Positions 33,831 to 43,693 of a DNA stretch of 64,000 bases are shown piece after piece; position 1 is the stretch's first letter, and every line of letters begins with the position of its first letter. A program made the translations under genes and the position numbers. This DNA comes from Mycolicibacterium helvum (GTDB lineage Bacteria; Actinomycetota; Actinomycetes; Mycobacteriales; Mycobacteriaceae): assembly GCF_010731895.1 (NCBI RefSeq), contig NZ_AP022596.1, positions 4,402,001 to 4,466,000 on the forward strand, given 5' to 3'. The notes below the pieces were generated by a model. It had not been told where the DNA came from. It saw only the letters and a program-made list of their open reading frames with translations, and ran no database searches.

Positions 33831-34352
33831 CTAACCGATCAAGTCGGACCAGAACCGCACCGTCGGCGTCGATGGCTGCGACGGGCCGGGTTCGCTGTTT
33901 CCGAGCGCGCCCTGGATATAGGCGAAAAGGTCGGCGGCGGAGCAGACTACGTCGGTCTGGTACACCGACAGCACGGGGTGGCCGGAGCTGCCGCGGCCTG
34001 CGGGCAGGTAGTGATTCGACTGCACCGGCACCAGCGTCGGAACCCGCGCCAGGTGGTACTTCGCGCTACGCAACGCGTCCTTCATCCGGGCCGGGCGGAC
34101 ACCCCACCCGGCGCCCCAGAACTCCCGCCACTCGACGGCGAACAGGATTCCCTCGACGGGGAGCTGAAGCCGCTGTTGCAGGCTGCGGCGGGGCGCCGCC
34201 CGCCAATCGGGCCACGAATCCCCAATCGGCACAGCCGACGACAGAAACGAGCGATGGTCGTCGGCGAACTCGAAGCCGAACTCGGTCTCGATGCGCGCCA
34301 GCTCGTCCTCGGTGAGGCCGGGCGCCATTGTCACCGTGTCGTCGTCGCGCAT
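33831..34352 (-). CDS. SMI1/KNR4-like domain protein
   Basis: A 173-residue protein with the SMI1/KNR4 pattern: LTEDELARIETEFGFEFADDHRSFL (cited in part; about 13-37), DWRAAP, GILFAVEWREFWGAGWG and a final HPVLSVYQTDVV. Family members are often immunity proteins for polymorphic toxins, but no toxin gene is adjacent. It is convergent with the extradiol dioxygenase gene and follows the flavoprotein gene by nine bases. Confidence 0.75.
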   Translation of the reverse strand: MRDDDTVTMAPGLTEDELARIETEFGFEFADDHRSFLSSAVPIGDSWPDWRAAPRRSLQQRLQLPVEGILFAVEWREFWGAGWGVRPARMKDALRSAKYHLARVPTLVPVQSNHYLPAGRGSSGHPVLSVYQTDVVCSAADLFAYIQGALGNSEPGPSQPSTPTVRFWSDLIG

Positions 34353-34361
34353 GCGAGCAGC

Positions 34362-35537
34362 CTAGGTGTGCTGCGGGCTCTGCTGCTTCTTGTACAGCGA
34401 CTTGAGCAGGAAGTCGCGGAAGGTGTGGTTGTCGAGCAACTTCAGGCCCGTCTCGGAGACCTTCGGGTAGCCGGCGAGCTTGTTGAAGAAGCGGCCGCGC
34501 TTGTACTCGCGGCCCCACGCCGCTTCCATGCGCTGCTGGTAATTGGTGAAGTCGTCGGGCCCGCCGTTCTCCAGCGCCGCGATCGCGCATTCGCCTGCGG
34601 CCAACCCGGATTCCAGCGCCTTGGAGATGCCCGCCCCCGACACCGGCTTACCCGCGCCCAGCGAGTCGCCCGCGAACAGCACGCCGGGACGCCACGGCGG
34701 CCAGGCCGTGAAGCCCATCGGCAGCCGCCAGGCCCGAACGGTCTTGTTCTTCTTCAGTTCCTCGACCGACGGCAGCTCCCACTCGGCGGGCAGCGTGCGC
34801 AGGAAGTCGCCGAAGAAGTGCGTGGCGTTGATCGACTGCCAGTTCTTGTAGCTGTTGACGTAGCCAAGGCCGATGTTGAATCGGCCGCCGCCCATCGGGA
34901 AGATCCAGCCGTAGCCGGGCAGCTGATCGCCCTGGAACAACAGCTTGAGGTAGATCTCGAAGCGGTCGGAGTCGGGCCGGTTGGCGTGCATCTCCGAGCG
35001 GATCGCGATCGCTGAGTAGCCGTTGTAGTCCGAGTCGATCTTGAGCCCCCGCTTGATGGGGGAGTAGGCACCGTCGGCGGCGATGACCGCATCGCCGAGG
35101 ACCTTCTCGCCGCTCTTGAGGACGACGCCGACGACCCGGCCGCGCTCGTCGAACTCGGGACCGGCGACCTCGGTGCCCTGGCGCACCACGGCACCGGCGG
35201 ACTCGGCGTGCTTGAGCAGCATCGTGTCGAGTTCGGTGCGGCTGGCGGTGCGGCCGTAGGCGGGCATGCCGGGACGCTTGGGGAACGACAGTTCCCACTC
35301 CGACGGGCTGTAGACCGTCACCCCGCTGATCTTGTGGAACTGCGAGACCTCGTGGGCCAGGCCCATCTTCTGCAGGTAGCTGACGGCCCGCGCGGTCAGG
35401 CCGTCACCACAGGGTTTGTCCCGCGGAAACTCTGCCTTATCGAGAACCACTACTTTCGCGCCAGTTTGCACGGCCTGCCATGCCGCGGCGGCCCCCGACG
35501 GGCCACCACCGGCTATCACCAGGTCGAATCGCTCGGT
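34362..35537 (-). CDS. Geranylgeranyl-reductase family FAD oxidoreductase
   Basis: A 391-residue flavoprotein: FAD-binding FDLVIAGGGPSGAAAAW near the N-terminus, DKPCGDGLTARAV (the PxxYxW-less GGR motif region), GDAVIAADGAYSP, and the second FAD motif FAGDSLGAGKPVSGAGISKALESG (cited in part). Mycobacterial relatives include MenJ, which saturates a menaquinone isoprene unit, so isoprenoid or quinone reduction is likely. GTG 35537 gives the usual N-terminus MTERFDLV; GTG 35555 is the other choice. Confidence 0.82.
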   Translation of the reverse strand, partial: TERFDLVIAGGGPSGAAAAWQAVQTGAKVVVLDKAEFPRDKPCGDGLTARAVSYLQKMGLAHEVSQFHKISGVTVYSPSEWELSFPKRPGMPAYGRTASRTELDTMLLKHAESAGAVVRQGTEVAGPEFDERGRVVGVVLKSGEKVLGDAVIAADGAYSPIKRGLKIDSDYNGYSAIAIRSEMHANRPDSDRFEIYLKLLFQGDQLPGYGWIFPMGGGRFNIGLGYVNSYKNWQSINATHFFGDFLRTLPAEWELPSVEELKKNKTVRAWRLPMGFTAWPPWRPGVLFAGDSLGAGKPVSGAGISKALESGLAAGECAIAALENGGPDDFTNYQQRMEAAWGREYKRGRFFNKLAGYPKVSETGLKLLDNHTFRDFLLKSLYKKQQSPQHT

Positions 35538-35670
35538 CACTGCGTCTCGTCTCACTTCGCTGATCGGGTTGCCTCGATGCTATCTGAGAACGCTGTTTTG
35601 CTCCGCTCGGTGAATGACGGTGTGATCGTCATCGCCGGTGGTCGGCCATGGCCCAGGTACAGTGCTTGAC

Positions 35671-36411
35671 GTGCGCAGAGTGTCCCGGTCGCGATCCGGC
35701 GCAGAGCCGGGCAAGGTCGACGCCCGCAGTGAACGCTGGCGCGAGCACCGCAAGAAGGTGCGTGCCGAGATCGTCGATGCCGCCTTCCGCTCCATCGACA
35801 AACACGGTCCCGACGTCTCCCTGCGGGAGATCGCTGAAGAGGCCGGCACCGCGAAGCCGAAGATCTACCGGCACTTCACCGACAAGTCCGACCTGTTCCA
35901 GGCCATCGGCAAACGGTTGCGGGACATGCTGTGGGCGGCCATCTTCTCCAACATCGACGCGGCCACCGATCCCGCCCGCGAGGTCGTTCGTCGCGGTGTC
36001 GCCGAGTACGTGAACCTGGTCGAACAGCACCCCAACGTGCTGCGGTTCATCCTGCAGGGCCGCTTCCCCGAGCAGTCGGAGTCCACCCAGCGCGCGCTCA
36101 ACGAAGGCCGCGAGATCACCATGGCGGTGGCCGAGATATTCAACAACGAGCTGCGCGGTATGCAGCTCGACCCCGCGGCGCTGCAGCTGGCCGCGGCGGC
36201 CACCTTCGGGGCCGCTTCGGCGGCCACCGACTGGTGGCTGGGCCCGGACCCGGACAGCCCGCGGCGGATGCCGGCGGACGAGTTCATCAATCATCTGACC
36301 ACGATCATGCTCGGTACGGTCAATGGCACGGCCGACCTGTTGGGCGTTCGCCTCGATCCCGATCTGCCCATTCACGACGCGACGCCGCGGCGCGCGGCGG
36401 CCGCTGGCTAA
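35671..36411 (+). CDS. TetR-family regulator (Rv3050c-like)
   Basis: A TetR protein of about 246 residues with an HTH containing RAEIVDAAFRSIDKHGPDVS and EIAEEAGTAKPKIYRHFTDK and a ligand domain with TDWWLGPD. By order it matches Rv3050c, the regulator next to the monooxygenase Rv3049c. The start is uncertain: GTG 35671, GTG 35662 or the longer frame from 35638. It precedes the monooxygenase by 46 bp and probably controls it. Confidence 0.83.
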   Translation: MRRVSRSRSGAEPGKVDARSERWREHRKKVRAEIVDAAFRSIDKHGPDVSLREIAEEAGTAKPKIYRHFTDKSDLFQAIGKRLRDMLWAAIFSNIDAATDPAREVVRRGVAEYVNLVEQHPNVLRFILQGRFPEQSESTQRALNEGREITMAVAEIFNNELRGMQLDPAALQLAAAATFGAASAATDWWLGPDPDSPRRMPADEFINHLTTIMLGTVNGTADLLGVRLDPDLPIHDATPRRAAAAG

Positions 36412-36457
36412 CCGAACCCCTTAGCCGATACCGGCGGTATTGGGTACTTTAGGGGGC

Positions 36458-38005
36458 ATGACTGTTGCCGAACCGTCCGTCGTCGATGCCGCCACCGAAC
36501 CAGTCCACACCCGGGCGCTGGTCATCGGCACCGGGTTCTCCGGGCTGGGCATGGGGATCGAACTGCAGCGCCGCGGCGTCGACTTCCTGATCCTGGAGAA
36601 GGCCGACGACGTCGGCGGAACGTGGCGTGACAACAGCTACCCGGGGTGCGCCTGCGATATCCCGGCGCATCTCTACTCATTCTCCTTCGAGCCCAAACCT
36701 GACTGGACCTACATGTGGTCCCTGCAGCCGGAGATCCTGGACTACCTCAAGGGTGTCACCGACAAGCACGGCCTGCGCCGCTACATCCGCTTCGGCGCCC
36801 ACGTCGACCGCGCTCACTGGGATGACGCCGAGTTCCGCTGGCACGTCTTCACCAAAGATGGCCGCGAGTACGTTGCTCAGTTCCTGATCTCGGGCGCCGG
36901 CGCGCTGCACATCCCGGCGGTACCCGATATCGAGGGGCTGGCTGATTTCGAGGGCGCGGCCTTCCACTCCGCCCAGTGGGACCACAACGTCAATATCGCA
37001 GGCAAGCGCGTCGCCGTCATCGGCACCGGCGCCAGCGCCATCCAGATCGTCCCCGAGATCGTCGACAAAGTCGCCGAATTGCAGCTCTATCAGCGCACGC
37101 CGGCCTGGGTGTTGCCGCGGTCGAACAACCCGATCCCAGCCTGGATGCGCGACGCGTTCGGGACGGTCCCCGGTGCTCGGGCGCTGCTGCGCACCGGCAT
37201 CTACTGGTTCCAGGAGGCCCTCGGCTTCGCGATGACCCAGCGCCCCGAGCTGCTCACGCTGGGGGAGAAGGCGGGCAAGTGGAATATCCGCCACCAGGTC
37301 CGCGATCGTGATCTGCGTCGCCGGCTGACCCCGAAGTATCGACTGGGTTGCAAGCGAGTCCTGTTCTCCGACAAATACTTTCGCGCCATCGCCAAACCGC
37401 ATTCGGAGCTGGTCACCGACTCGATCGCCCGGATCACCCCGCGCGGGATCGTCACCGCGGACGGTAAGGAACGCGAGGTTGACGTCATCGTGTTCGCGAC
37501 CGGCTTCCACGTCACCGATTCCTATACGTACGTCGGTATCAAGGGGCCCGGCGGCGAGGACCTGGTGGACCGGTGGAATCGCGAGGGCGTGCAGGCCCAC
37601 CGCGGGATCGCCGTTGCGGACATGCCGAACCTGTTCTTCCTGCTCGGGCCGAACACCGGATTGGGCCACAACTCGGTGGTCTTCATGATCGAGTCGCAGA
37701 TCGGTTACGTCGGCCAGGCGATCGACGCCGTCGACAAAGCCGGCGCGCAAGCGCTGGCGCCCAGCCGCTGGGCACAGGACACCTTCAATGCCGAACTGCA
37801 GCAGCGGCTTCAAGGTGCGGTGTGGAGCACCGGCGGCTGCAGCAGCTGGTATCTGGACGAGCACGGCAAGAACCGCACGCTGTGGAGCGGCATGACGTGG
37901 CAGTACTGGTTGGCCACGCGTTCGCTGAAACGCACGGAGTACCGGTTCAGTGGGGTGGCGTCCGGGGCGCAGGCCGGGGCGTCGACGCGCGCCGCGGGCG
38001 GGTGA
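36458..38005 (+). CDS. Baeyer-Villiger-type flavin monooxygenase (Rv3049c-like)
   Basis: A 515-residue class B flavoprotein monooxygenase. FAD motif VIGTGFSGLGMG (near 24-35), GGTWRDNSYPGCACDIPAHLY (part of the BVMO N-terminal block), the fingerprint FEGAAFHSAQWD (FxGxxxHxxxW with Asp instead of Pro), NADPH motif VIGTGASAIQ and the late ATGFHVTD. It inserts oxygen into ketones or oxidises S/N compounds. ATG 36458 lies 46 bp after the TetR gene. Confidence 0.9.
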   Translation: MTVAEPSVVDAATEPVHTRALVIGTGFSGLGMGIELQRRGVDFLILEKADDVGGTWRDNSYPGCACDIPAHLYSFSFEPKPDWTYMWSLQPEILDYLKGVTDKHGLRRYIRFGAHVDRAHWDDAEFRWHVFTKDGREYVAQFLISGAGALHIPAVPDIEGLADFEGAAFHSAQWDHNVNIAGKRVAVIGTGASAIQIVPEIVDKVAELQLYQRTPAWVLPRSNNPIPAWMRDAFGTVPGARALLRTGIYWFQEALGFAMTQRPELLTLGEKAGKWNIRHQVRDRDLRRRLTPKYRLGCKRVLFSDKYFRAIAKPHSELVTDSIARITPRGIVTADGKEREVDVIVFATGFHVTDSYTYVGIKGPGGEDLVDRWNREGVQAHRGIAVADMPNLFFLLGPNTGLGHNSVVFMIESQIGYVGQAIDAVDKAGAQALAPSRWAQDTFNAELQQRLQGAVWSTGGCSSWYLDEHGKNRTLWSGMTWQYWLATRSLKRTEYRFSGVASGAQAGASTRAAGG

Positions 38006-38068
38006 TCGCCCGACACGCCGGGGTCGTCTGACGGCGCGCTCCGGACCTGTGGATTCGGTACCGCAAAA

Positions 38069-38116
38069 ACACAAGTGGTTGTGTTGCGGCGCGTTGTCGC
38101 ACCCCAGGGGTAGTGT
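38069..38116 (+). promoter_or_regulatory. Pair of NrdR boxes upstream of nrdF2
   Basis: ACACAAGTGGTTGTGT (38069-38084) matches the ACACWA-N4-TWGTGT form exactly and ACCCCAGGGGTAGTGT (38101-38116) with one mismatch. Their centres are 32 bp apart, three helical turns, the classic NrdR arrangement. The nrdF2 GTG follows 50 bp later. Confidence 0.85.
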
Positions 38117-38154
38117 TTGGTGGTCAGCCGGAAACGGGGCAAACAGCGTGGTGA

Positions 38155-39141
<987 letters not shown>

Positions 39142-39161
39142 TCTTCGCTGCTCAGATGTAG

Positions 39162-39938
39162 CTAGACGATCGGCAGTTCGCCGCCGTCGACGATCAGGCT
39201 GGCCCCGGTAATCCACTGCGCCCGGTCCGAGGCGAGGAAGGCGACGGCCTCGGCGATATCTCGCGGATCCCCGGGGCGCCCCAGCGGGATGCCCGCCGTG
39301 GTATCGGTGAGCGAAACGCCCATCGCGTCGGCGAAGTCCTGGCGGATCGCGTCGGCGCCCGGGGTGAGCACGTTGCCGGGCACGATCGTGGTCACGCGGA
39401 TTCCGGCCGGTGCGAGCTCCGCAGCGAGCGCCTTGCCGTAGGCGTTGAGCGCGGCTTTGGCAGCGCCGTAGTGAGCCAACGGCGGCGCGGGCGTCAGCGC
39501 CGCTCCCGATGAGATGTTGACGATCACGCTGCCCGCCCCGGCCTCGCGCAGCGCCGGTAGCAGCGCGTTGTTGACCCGGACGGCGGAGAGGTAGTTGAGG
39601 TCGAGCGCATCGAGCCATTCCTCATCGGGGATGGACGAGATGCCACCGAGGTGGGCGCGTGCCGCCGCCGCATTGTTGACCACGATGTCGACGCCGCCGA
39701 GTTCGTCGAGCGCTGCTGCGGCGAACGCCTGCGCACCCGCGAGGGTGCTGATGTCGCCTTGGATGAAGGTGGCGGCTTTCGGCGTCTCCTCGGTGGCGTT
39801 ACGCGCGGTGGTGACAACGCTCGCGCCGCCGTCGAGCAGCCGCTGCACGATGGCCGCGCCGATACCACGCGAACCTCCCGTGACGATCGCGCGCTTGCCG
39901 GAGAACTCAGAAGGGTCGATCGCTGAGGTTTTGAACAT
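39162..39938 (-). CDS. Short-chain dehydrogenase/reductase
   Basis: A 258-residue classical SDR: TGGSRGIG (19-26), VNNAAAA (NNAG-type), NISSGAAL with catalytic Ser, HYGAAKAAL with the Tyr-x3-Lys pair, and the final LIVDGGELPIV. Substrate unknown. It is convergent with nrdF2 (20 bp apart) and 68 bp after the FAD-TPR fusion gene. It is not part of the M. tuberculosis order I recall, so it may be an insertion. Confidence 0.88.
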   Translation of the reverse strand: MFKTSAIDPSEFSGKRAIVTGGSRGIGAAIVQRLLDGGASVVTTARNATEETPKAATFIQGDISTLAGAQAFAAAALDELGGVDIVVNNAAAARAHLGGISSIPDEEWLDALDLNYLSAVRVNNALLPALREAGAGSVIVNISSGAALTPAPPLAHYGAAKAALNAYGKALAAELAPAGIRVTTIVPGNVLTPGADAIRQDFADAMGVSLTDTTAGIPLGRPGDPRDIAEAVAFLASDRAQWITGASLIVDGGELPIV

Positions 39939-40006
39939 GCGTCCTGGTTATCACGGCTCCACAGCAAAATCCCGGACACCGCGTGATGCGGACGAACTCA
40001 CTTGCG

Positions 40007-42637
40007 TCAGTTCACAGCGCCCCGGGTCACCTGCGGCCCGGGGGCGGAGCGGTGCCGCGACAACAGCCGTCCCGCTTGGCCCGGCGCACCGAGTTGGAGC
40101 ATGGCGGCCAACGCCGTTTCGAGGATCACTTCCTGCTGCACTCGGCTGCCGCCGATCGACGGCAGGCCGGGCAGTGCTTCGAGGAGGTAATCGAGCGCGG
40201 CACGCGGCTCGCCTTCGGTCAATGCGATCAGGCCTTCGCCGATGAAGTGCAGCGTGCTCGCCTGCTCGTCAGATGCGCCGGGAACATTGATCGCTCGAAT
40301 GGCGGCCGGGTCATTGGCCGCTGCCAGCACGAGCAGCGCGTGGAACGCGATGAATGGCGTCTGCGGGGCATACGCAAGCGAACCGGCCTCGGTGAGGAGC
40401 GGCATCGGATCGGGTGGGGTGACCCAGTCCGGATGCAGGCGGGCCCGCCACGCGAGCGAACCGGCGTCAACCAGACAGCGCACGTCCCTGGAGTGCGGCG
40501 GCGCAAGGGACGCGGCGTACCGACGCGCTGCGGCGGCCGCATCGCCCATCGCCAGCTCGTGCAGCGCGGCGTGCCACTGAAAGTGGGGGAGGTAGCGCTG
40601 CGTGCTGCCGTCGCTGGGGATCCAGTCGGTCAGCCACTTCAAACCCGCGCCATGCGCGTCGGTTTCGTAGTGCACGTGCGAAAGCGCGTGCGCCGCATTG
40701 CCATTGCCCGGATCTAATTCGAGGGCGGCATCGGCCAGATCGGCAGCGTCATACCAGAGGCCCTGCTCGGTGCGACCGTAGGCGCGCAGTCCCAGATACC
40801 ACGGTGCTTCACCGTGCACACTGGTGAATCGCTCGACGTACTGCCAGGCGTCCGGCAATGCGTCGCCGGCTCCCGCGAAGGCAATAGACGGCGCGAGCAC
40901 CAGCAATGCGACGGCGTCGTCCGGCGCGCGGTCGAGGTGGTCGATGAGTGCCTCGGTGCCTGCCGCATTTCCTTTCTCGCACCACGTTGCGATGGCCTCG
41001 ACATGACTGCGGTCTTCGTCGCTGCCATGGGCAAGTGCGGCCCGGGCTCGCGCGAGATGGCCATCGACGGCGTCGGGACCGCCCGCGCGGTCGGGCCGTT
41101 CCATGGCGATCATCGCCAACGCGACATGGGCACGCGCATGGCCGGGATCCTCGGCGACCGCGGCGGCGAACGCGATGGATGCACCGTCCTGGACGGAGAG
41201 CAGGCGACGCACCCCCTCGGCGTACGACGCACCTGCGCCCGTCGATTCCCGCACCGCAGGAGGGGGATTGGGCCGTCGTACCGGATGATCACGCGTGTCG
41301 TCGGCGACCAGCTTCGCGACAGCAGCGGCCTGCGAACGAATTTCGGGAATGGCAGTGGTCTCCCACTCCTCGCCCTGACGGATCGCCCCGAGGCACACGA
41401 TGCCGGGGACTGTTGCGCCGGCTTCGTCGATGAGGCGGCCGTCGTCGTCGAGGCGCACGCCGATGCCACACGGGTGGACCGAAGCTACCCCAGAGGCCAG
41501 CAGATTCGCCCACAGCGGCGAGCGTTGCAGAGAGCGTCGATCCCATGCGGTGCCCGTGGCGACGACTACCGCATCGCCGCGCCGGCGAATTGACTGGTCG
41601 CTGGTAGTGACTACCAATTCGACGCCACCGCCGCGCAACGACACATCGGCAACTTCGCCTGCCGCGACGGACAAGTGGCCGCCCTTGATCGCCGCATCGA
41701 TCGCGTCGGCGATCGTGGGCGGCATGCGATGGCGCAGAATCTCCCACTGCCGCAAGTCTTCGCGCAGGAATCGGCGTTGGTCTTCCCAGCCCAACGATCG
41801 CCACAGCCGCGATGTGTGCGGCCGTATCGCGTCGATCACCCGTCGCCAGTCCACACCGGTTTCGCGTGCCTGGTCGAGGTCCGCGCGCAGCGCGGCGCGC
41901 AGTTCCTCCAGTGCGATCTCGGTGCCGAGCGCATCGAGGTGCGGCAGGGGCACCGGTGCGCCGGTGTTGCGGAATCGTTGGGGGAGTGCGCCATTGCGCG
42001 ACAGCAGCGTCACCGTGGCACCGCGGGCGATGAGATGCAGCGCCACGTCAACACCGGTCAATCCCGAGCCGATCACCAATACGGTCGCGGGCCGCCGTGC
42101 GCCGAGAGCGGTGAGAGCCCCTGGCGCCCAGGGATCCACCACCACCCTGCCGTCGGTGTCGGCGGCCAACACCGGAGCGAACGCCCGCTCCAACGAGTCA
42201 GGCATGCCGCCGTCGGGGCGCCCCGAGGCGAGGATGACGACGTCAGCCGACAACGTCCTGCCGTCGTTCAGCTTCGCCTGCGTCGGCACCCCCGGCACCA
42301 GCCCGACCACCTCGGCGGTCTCGATCCGCACGTCGGCGGCCGCGAGTTGTTCCCGCAAGTACCGGCCGTACGCAAGCCGTGGTGCGAAGCCCTCGAACGT
42401 GGTGACAGCTCGTTCGTCCAGCCACCGGGAGAAATGATCGGGATCGTCGGGCCACGCGGACATCCGCTGGGCGAGAACGTTCAGCAGGTGGGCCGGATCG
42501 CTGGTGCCGTACGCGGCCCCGGTGCCAGGACGGCCGGACGCGTCGATCAGCGTGATCTGTGCATCCGGCTTGGTCCGACGGAGATGGATGGCTGCGAGCA
42601 CACCCGCAGCTCCACCGCCCACGATGGCGACGCGCAT
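40007..42637 (-). CDS. FAD/NAD(P)-binding protein fused to a TTC38-like repeat domain
   Basis: An 876-residue two-part protein. Residues 1-455 form an FAD-NAD(P)-binding domain of the HpnW/YdhS type: VAIVGGGAAGVLAAIHL (3-19), GAAYGTSDPAHLLNV, a second dinucleotide motif LVIGSGLTGVDVAL, and GDAVVVATGTAW. Residues about 475-875 form alpha-helical repeats like tetratricopeptide protein TTC38: WYLGLRAYGRTEQG, AAHALSHVHYETDAHGAGL, LPHFQWHAALHELAMGD. Each half is known alone; their fusion is unusual. Role unknown; perhaps a scaffolded oxidoreductase. GTG 42640 and ATG 42637 are adjacent starts. It is 63 bp after the MlaE-like permease gene and may be co-transcribed. Confidence 0.8.
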   Translation of the reverse strand: MRVAIVGGGAAGVLAAIHLRRTKPDAQITLIDASGRPGTGAAYGTSDPAHLLNVLAQRMSAWPDDPDHFSRWLDERAVTTFEGFAPRLAYGRYLREQLAAADVRIETAEVVGLVPGVPTQAKLNDGRTLSADVVILASGRPDGGMPDSLERAFAPVLAADTDGRVVVDPWAPGALTALGARRPATVLVIGSGLTGVDVALHLIARGATVTLLSRNGALPQRFRNTGAPVPLPHLDALGTEIALEELRAALRADLDQARETGVDWRRVIDAIRPHTSRLWRSLGWEDQRRFLREDLRQWEILRHRMPPTIADAIDAAIKGGHLSVAAGEVADVSLRGGGVELVVTTSDQSIRRRGDAVVVATGTAWDRRSLQRSPLWANLLASGVASVHPCGIGVRLDDDGRLIDEAGATVPGIVCLGAIRQGEEWETTAIPEIRSQAAAVAKLVADDTRDHPVRRPNPPPAVRESTGAGASYAEGVRRLLSVQDGASIAFAAAVAEDPGHARAHVALAMIAMERPDRAGGPDAVDGHLARARAALAHGSDEDRSHVEAIATWCEKGNAAGTEALIDHLDRAPDDAVALLVLAPSIAFAGAGDALPDAWQYVERFTSVHGEAPWYLGLRAYGRTEQGLWYDAADLADAALELDPGNGNAAHALSHVHYETDAHGAGLKWLTDWIPSDGSTQRYLPHFQWHAALHELAMGDAAAAARRYAASLAPPHSRDVRCLVDAGSLAWRARLHPDWVTPPDPMPLLTEAGSLAYAPQTPFIAFHALLVLAAANDPAAIRAINVPGASDEQASTLHFIGEGLIALTEGEPRAALDYLLEALPGLPSIGGSRVQQEVILETALAAMLQLGAPGQAGRLLSRHRSAPGPQVTRGAVN

Positions 42638-42700
42638 CACGGTGGGATGCTATCGCTCGCGCGGCAGTTGACGGGGGCGAAGTCCCCATGCCACCGGGTC

Positions 42701-43546
42701 CTAGCCCGCAAGATTGAATCGCCCCTCACTGCCGTAGATCGCCAGCGCGATGAGCAGCGTCACCGACACCACGACGACGAGTGACGTTCGCGCCGCGTCG
42801 CCGGTCGCCACGCCCACACCGGATGGGCCACCGGACGCGAAGAATCCGAAGTAGGTGTGGATCAGCAGGATTGCCAACGCCATGAGAATGGCCTGCGCGA
42901 ACGACCACAGCAGATCCATCGGGTTCAGAAAGGTCGAGAAATAGTGGTCGTAAAGGCCGGCCGACTGGCCGAGGAGGGCCACGGTGGTGAACCGGCTGGC
43001 GAGGAACGACAGGATGACCGCGACGGCGTACAGCGGGGCGATCGAGAGCATCCCGGCGACGATTCTGGTGCTCACCAGGAACACCACCGGCGGAATCGCC
43101 ATCGCCTCGAGTGCGTCGATTTCCTGGTTGACCCGCATCGCCCCCAGCTGAGCTGTCACACCGGCCCCGAATGTGGCTGCCAAACCGATCCCGGCGACGA
43201 CCGGTGCCGAGATGCGCACATTGATGAACGCGGCTAGAAAGCCGGTGAGCGCTTCGATGCCGATATTGCCCAGCGAGCTGTAGCCCTGCACCGCCAACGT
43301 GCCGCCGGTGGCGACGGTGAGGAATCCGACAACCACCAAAGTGCCGCCGATCATCGCCAGGACCCCTGCGCCCATGCTGATCTCGGCGACCAGCCGAACA
43401 ATCTCACTGCGGTAGGAACGAACCGCGGTCGGAATACCCGCCATCGCCCGGGCATAGAAGAGCGCCTGATCGCCGATCCGGCCCAGTACATACCACGGCC
43501 GCCCCGCCGCCCGGGTCAACCGGGGAAATACAGTTCGGTACGTCAC
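42701..43546 (-). CDS. Orphan MlaE/YrbE-type ABC permease
   Basis: A 281-residue permease of the MlaE/YrbE family with about six membrane segments and the family-defining TAQLGAMRVNQEIDALEAMAIPP near the middle (cited in part). In mycobacteria such proteins come as YrbEA/YrbEB pairs heading mce operons that import lipids. Here it stands alone: no second YrbE, no Mce protein and no MceG-type ATPase nearby. It could join a distant Mce system or be a relic. GTG start at 43546, divergent from the hydrolase at 43694. Confidence 0.85.
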   Translation of the reverse strand: MTYRTVFPRLTRAAGRPWYVLGRIGDQALFYARAMAGIPTAVRSYRSEIVRLVAEISMGAGVLAMIGGTLVVVGFLTVATGGTLAVQGYSSLGNIGIEALTGFLAAFINVRISAPVVAGIGLAATFGAGVTAQLGAMRVNQEIDALEAMAIPPVVFLVSTRIVAGMLSIAPLYAVAVILSFLASRFTTVALLGQSAGLYDHYFSTFLNPMDLLWSFAQAILMALAILLIHTYFGFFASGGPSGVGVATGDAARTSLVVVVSVTLLIALAIYGSEGRFNLAG

Positions 43547-43693
43547 GAAGGTTGTCGTCCCACAGGTGTCAAGCTCCGCTCCTGCGGCACTGCGCTGTAG
43601 GGCCGTTCGTCCCGCCTATGGACGCCCAAGGGCTTCATTCGGGTGGGACAGATACTTTGAACCGGCGGTTGCATCGCGGATGCTGATCGCCTG

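Noticed and set aside
33831..34352. SMI1/KNR4 protein as immunity to a polymorphic toxin
   Set aside because: No toxin-like or secretion gene lies next to it; the neighbours are metabolic.
41400..42784. Two long plus-strand frames opposite the FAD-TTC38 fusion
   Set aside because: Low-complexity Ser/Arg/Gly composition; the minus-strand fusion has clear family motifs.
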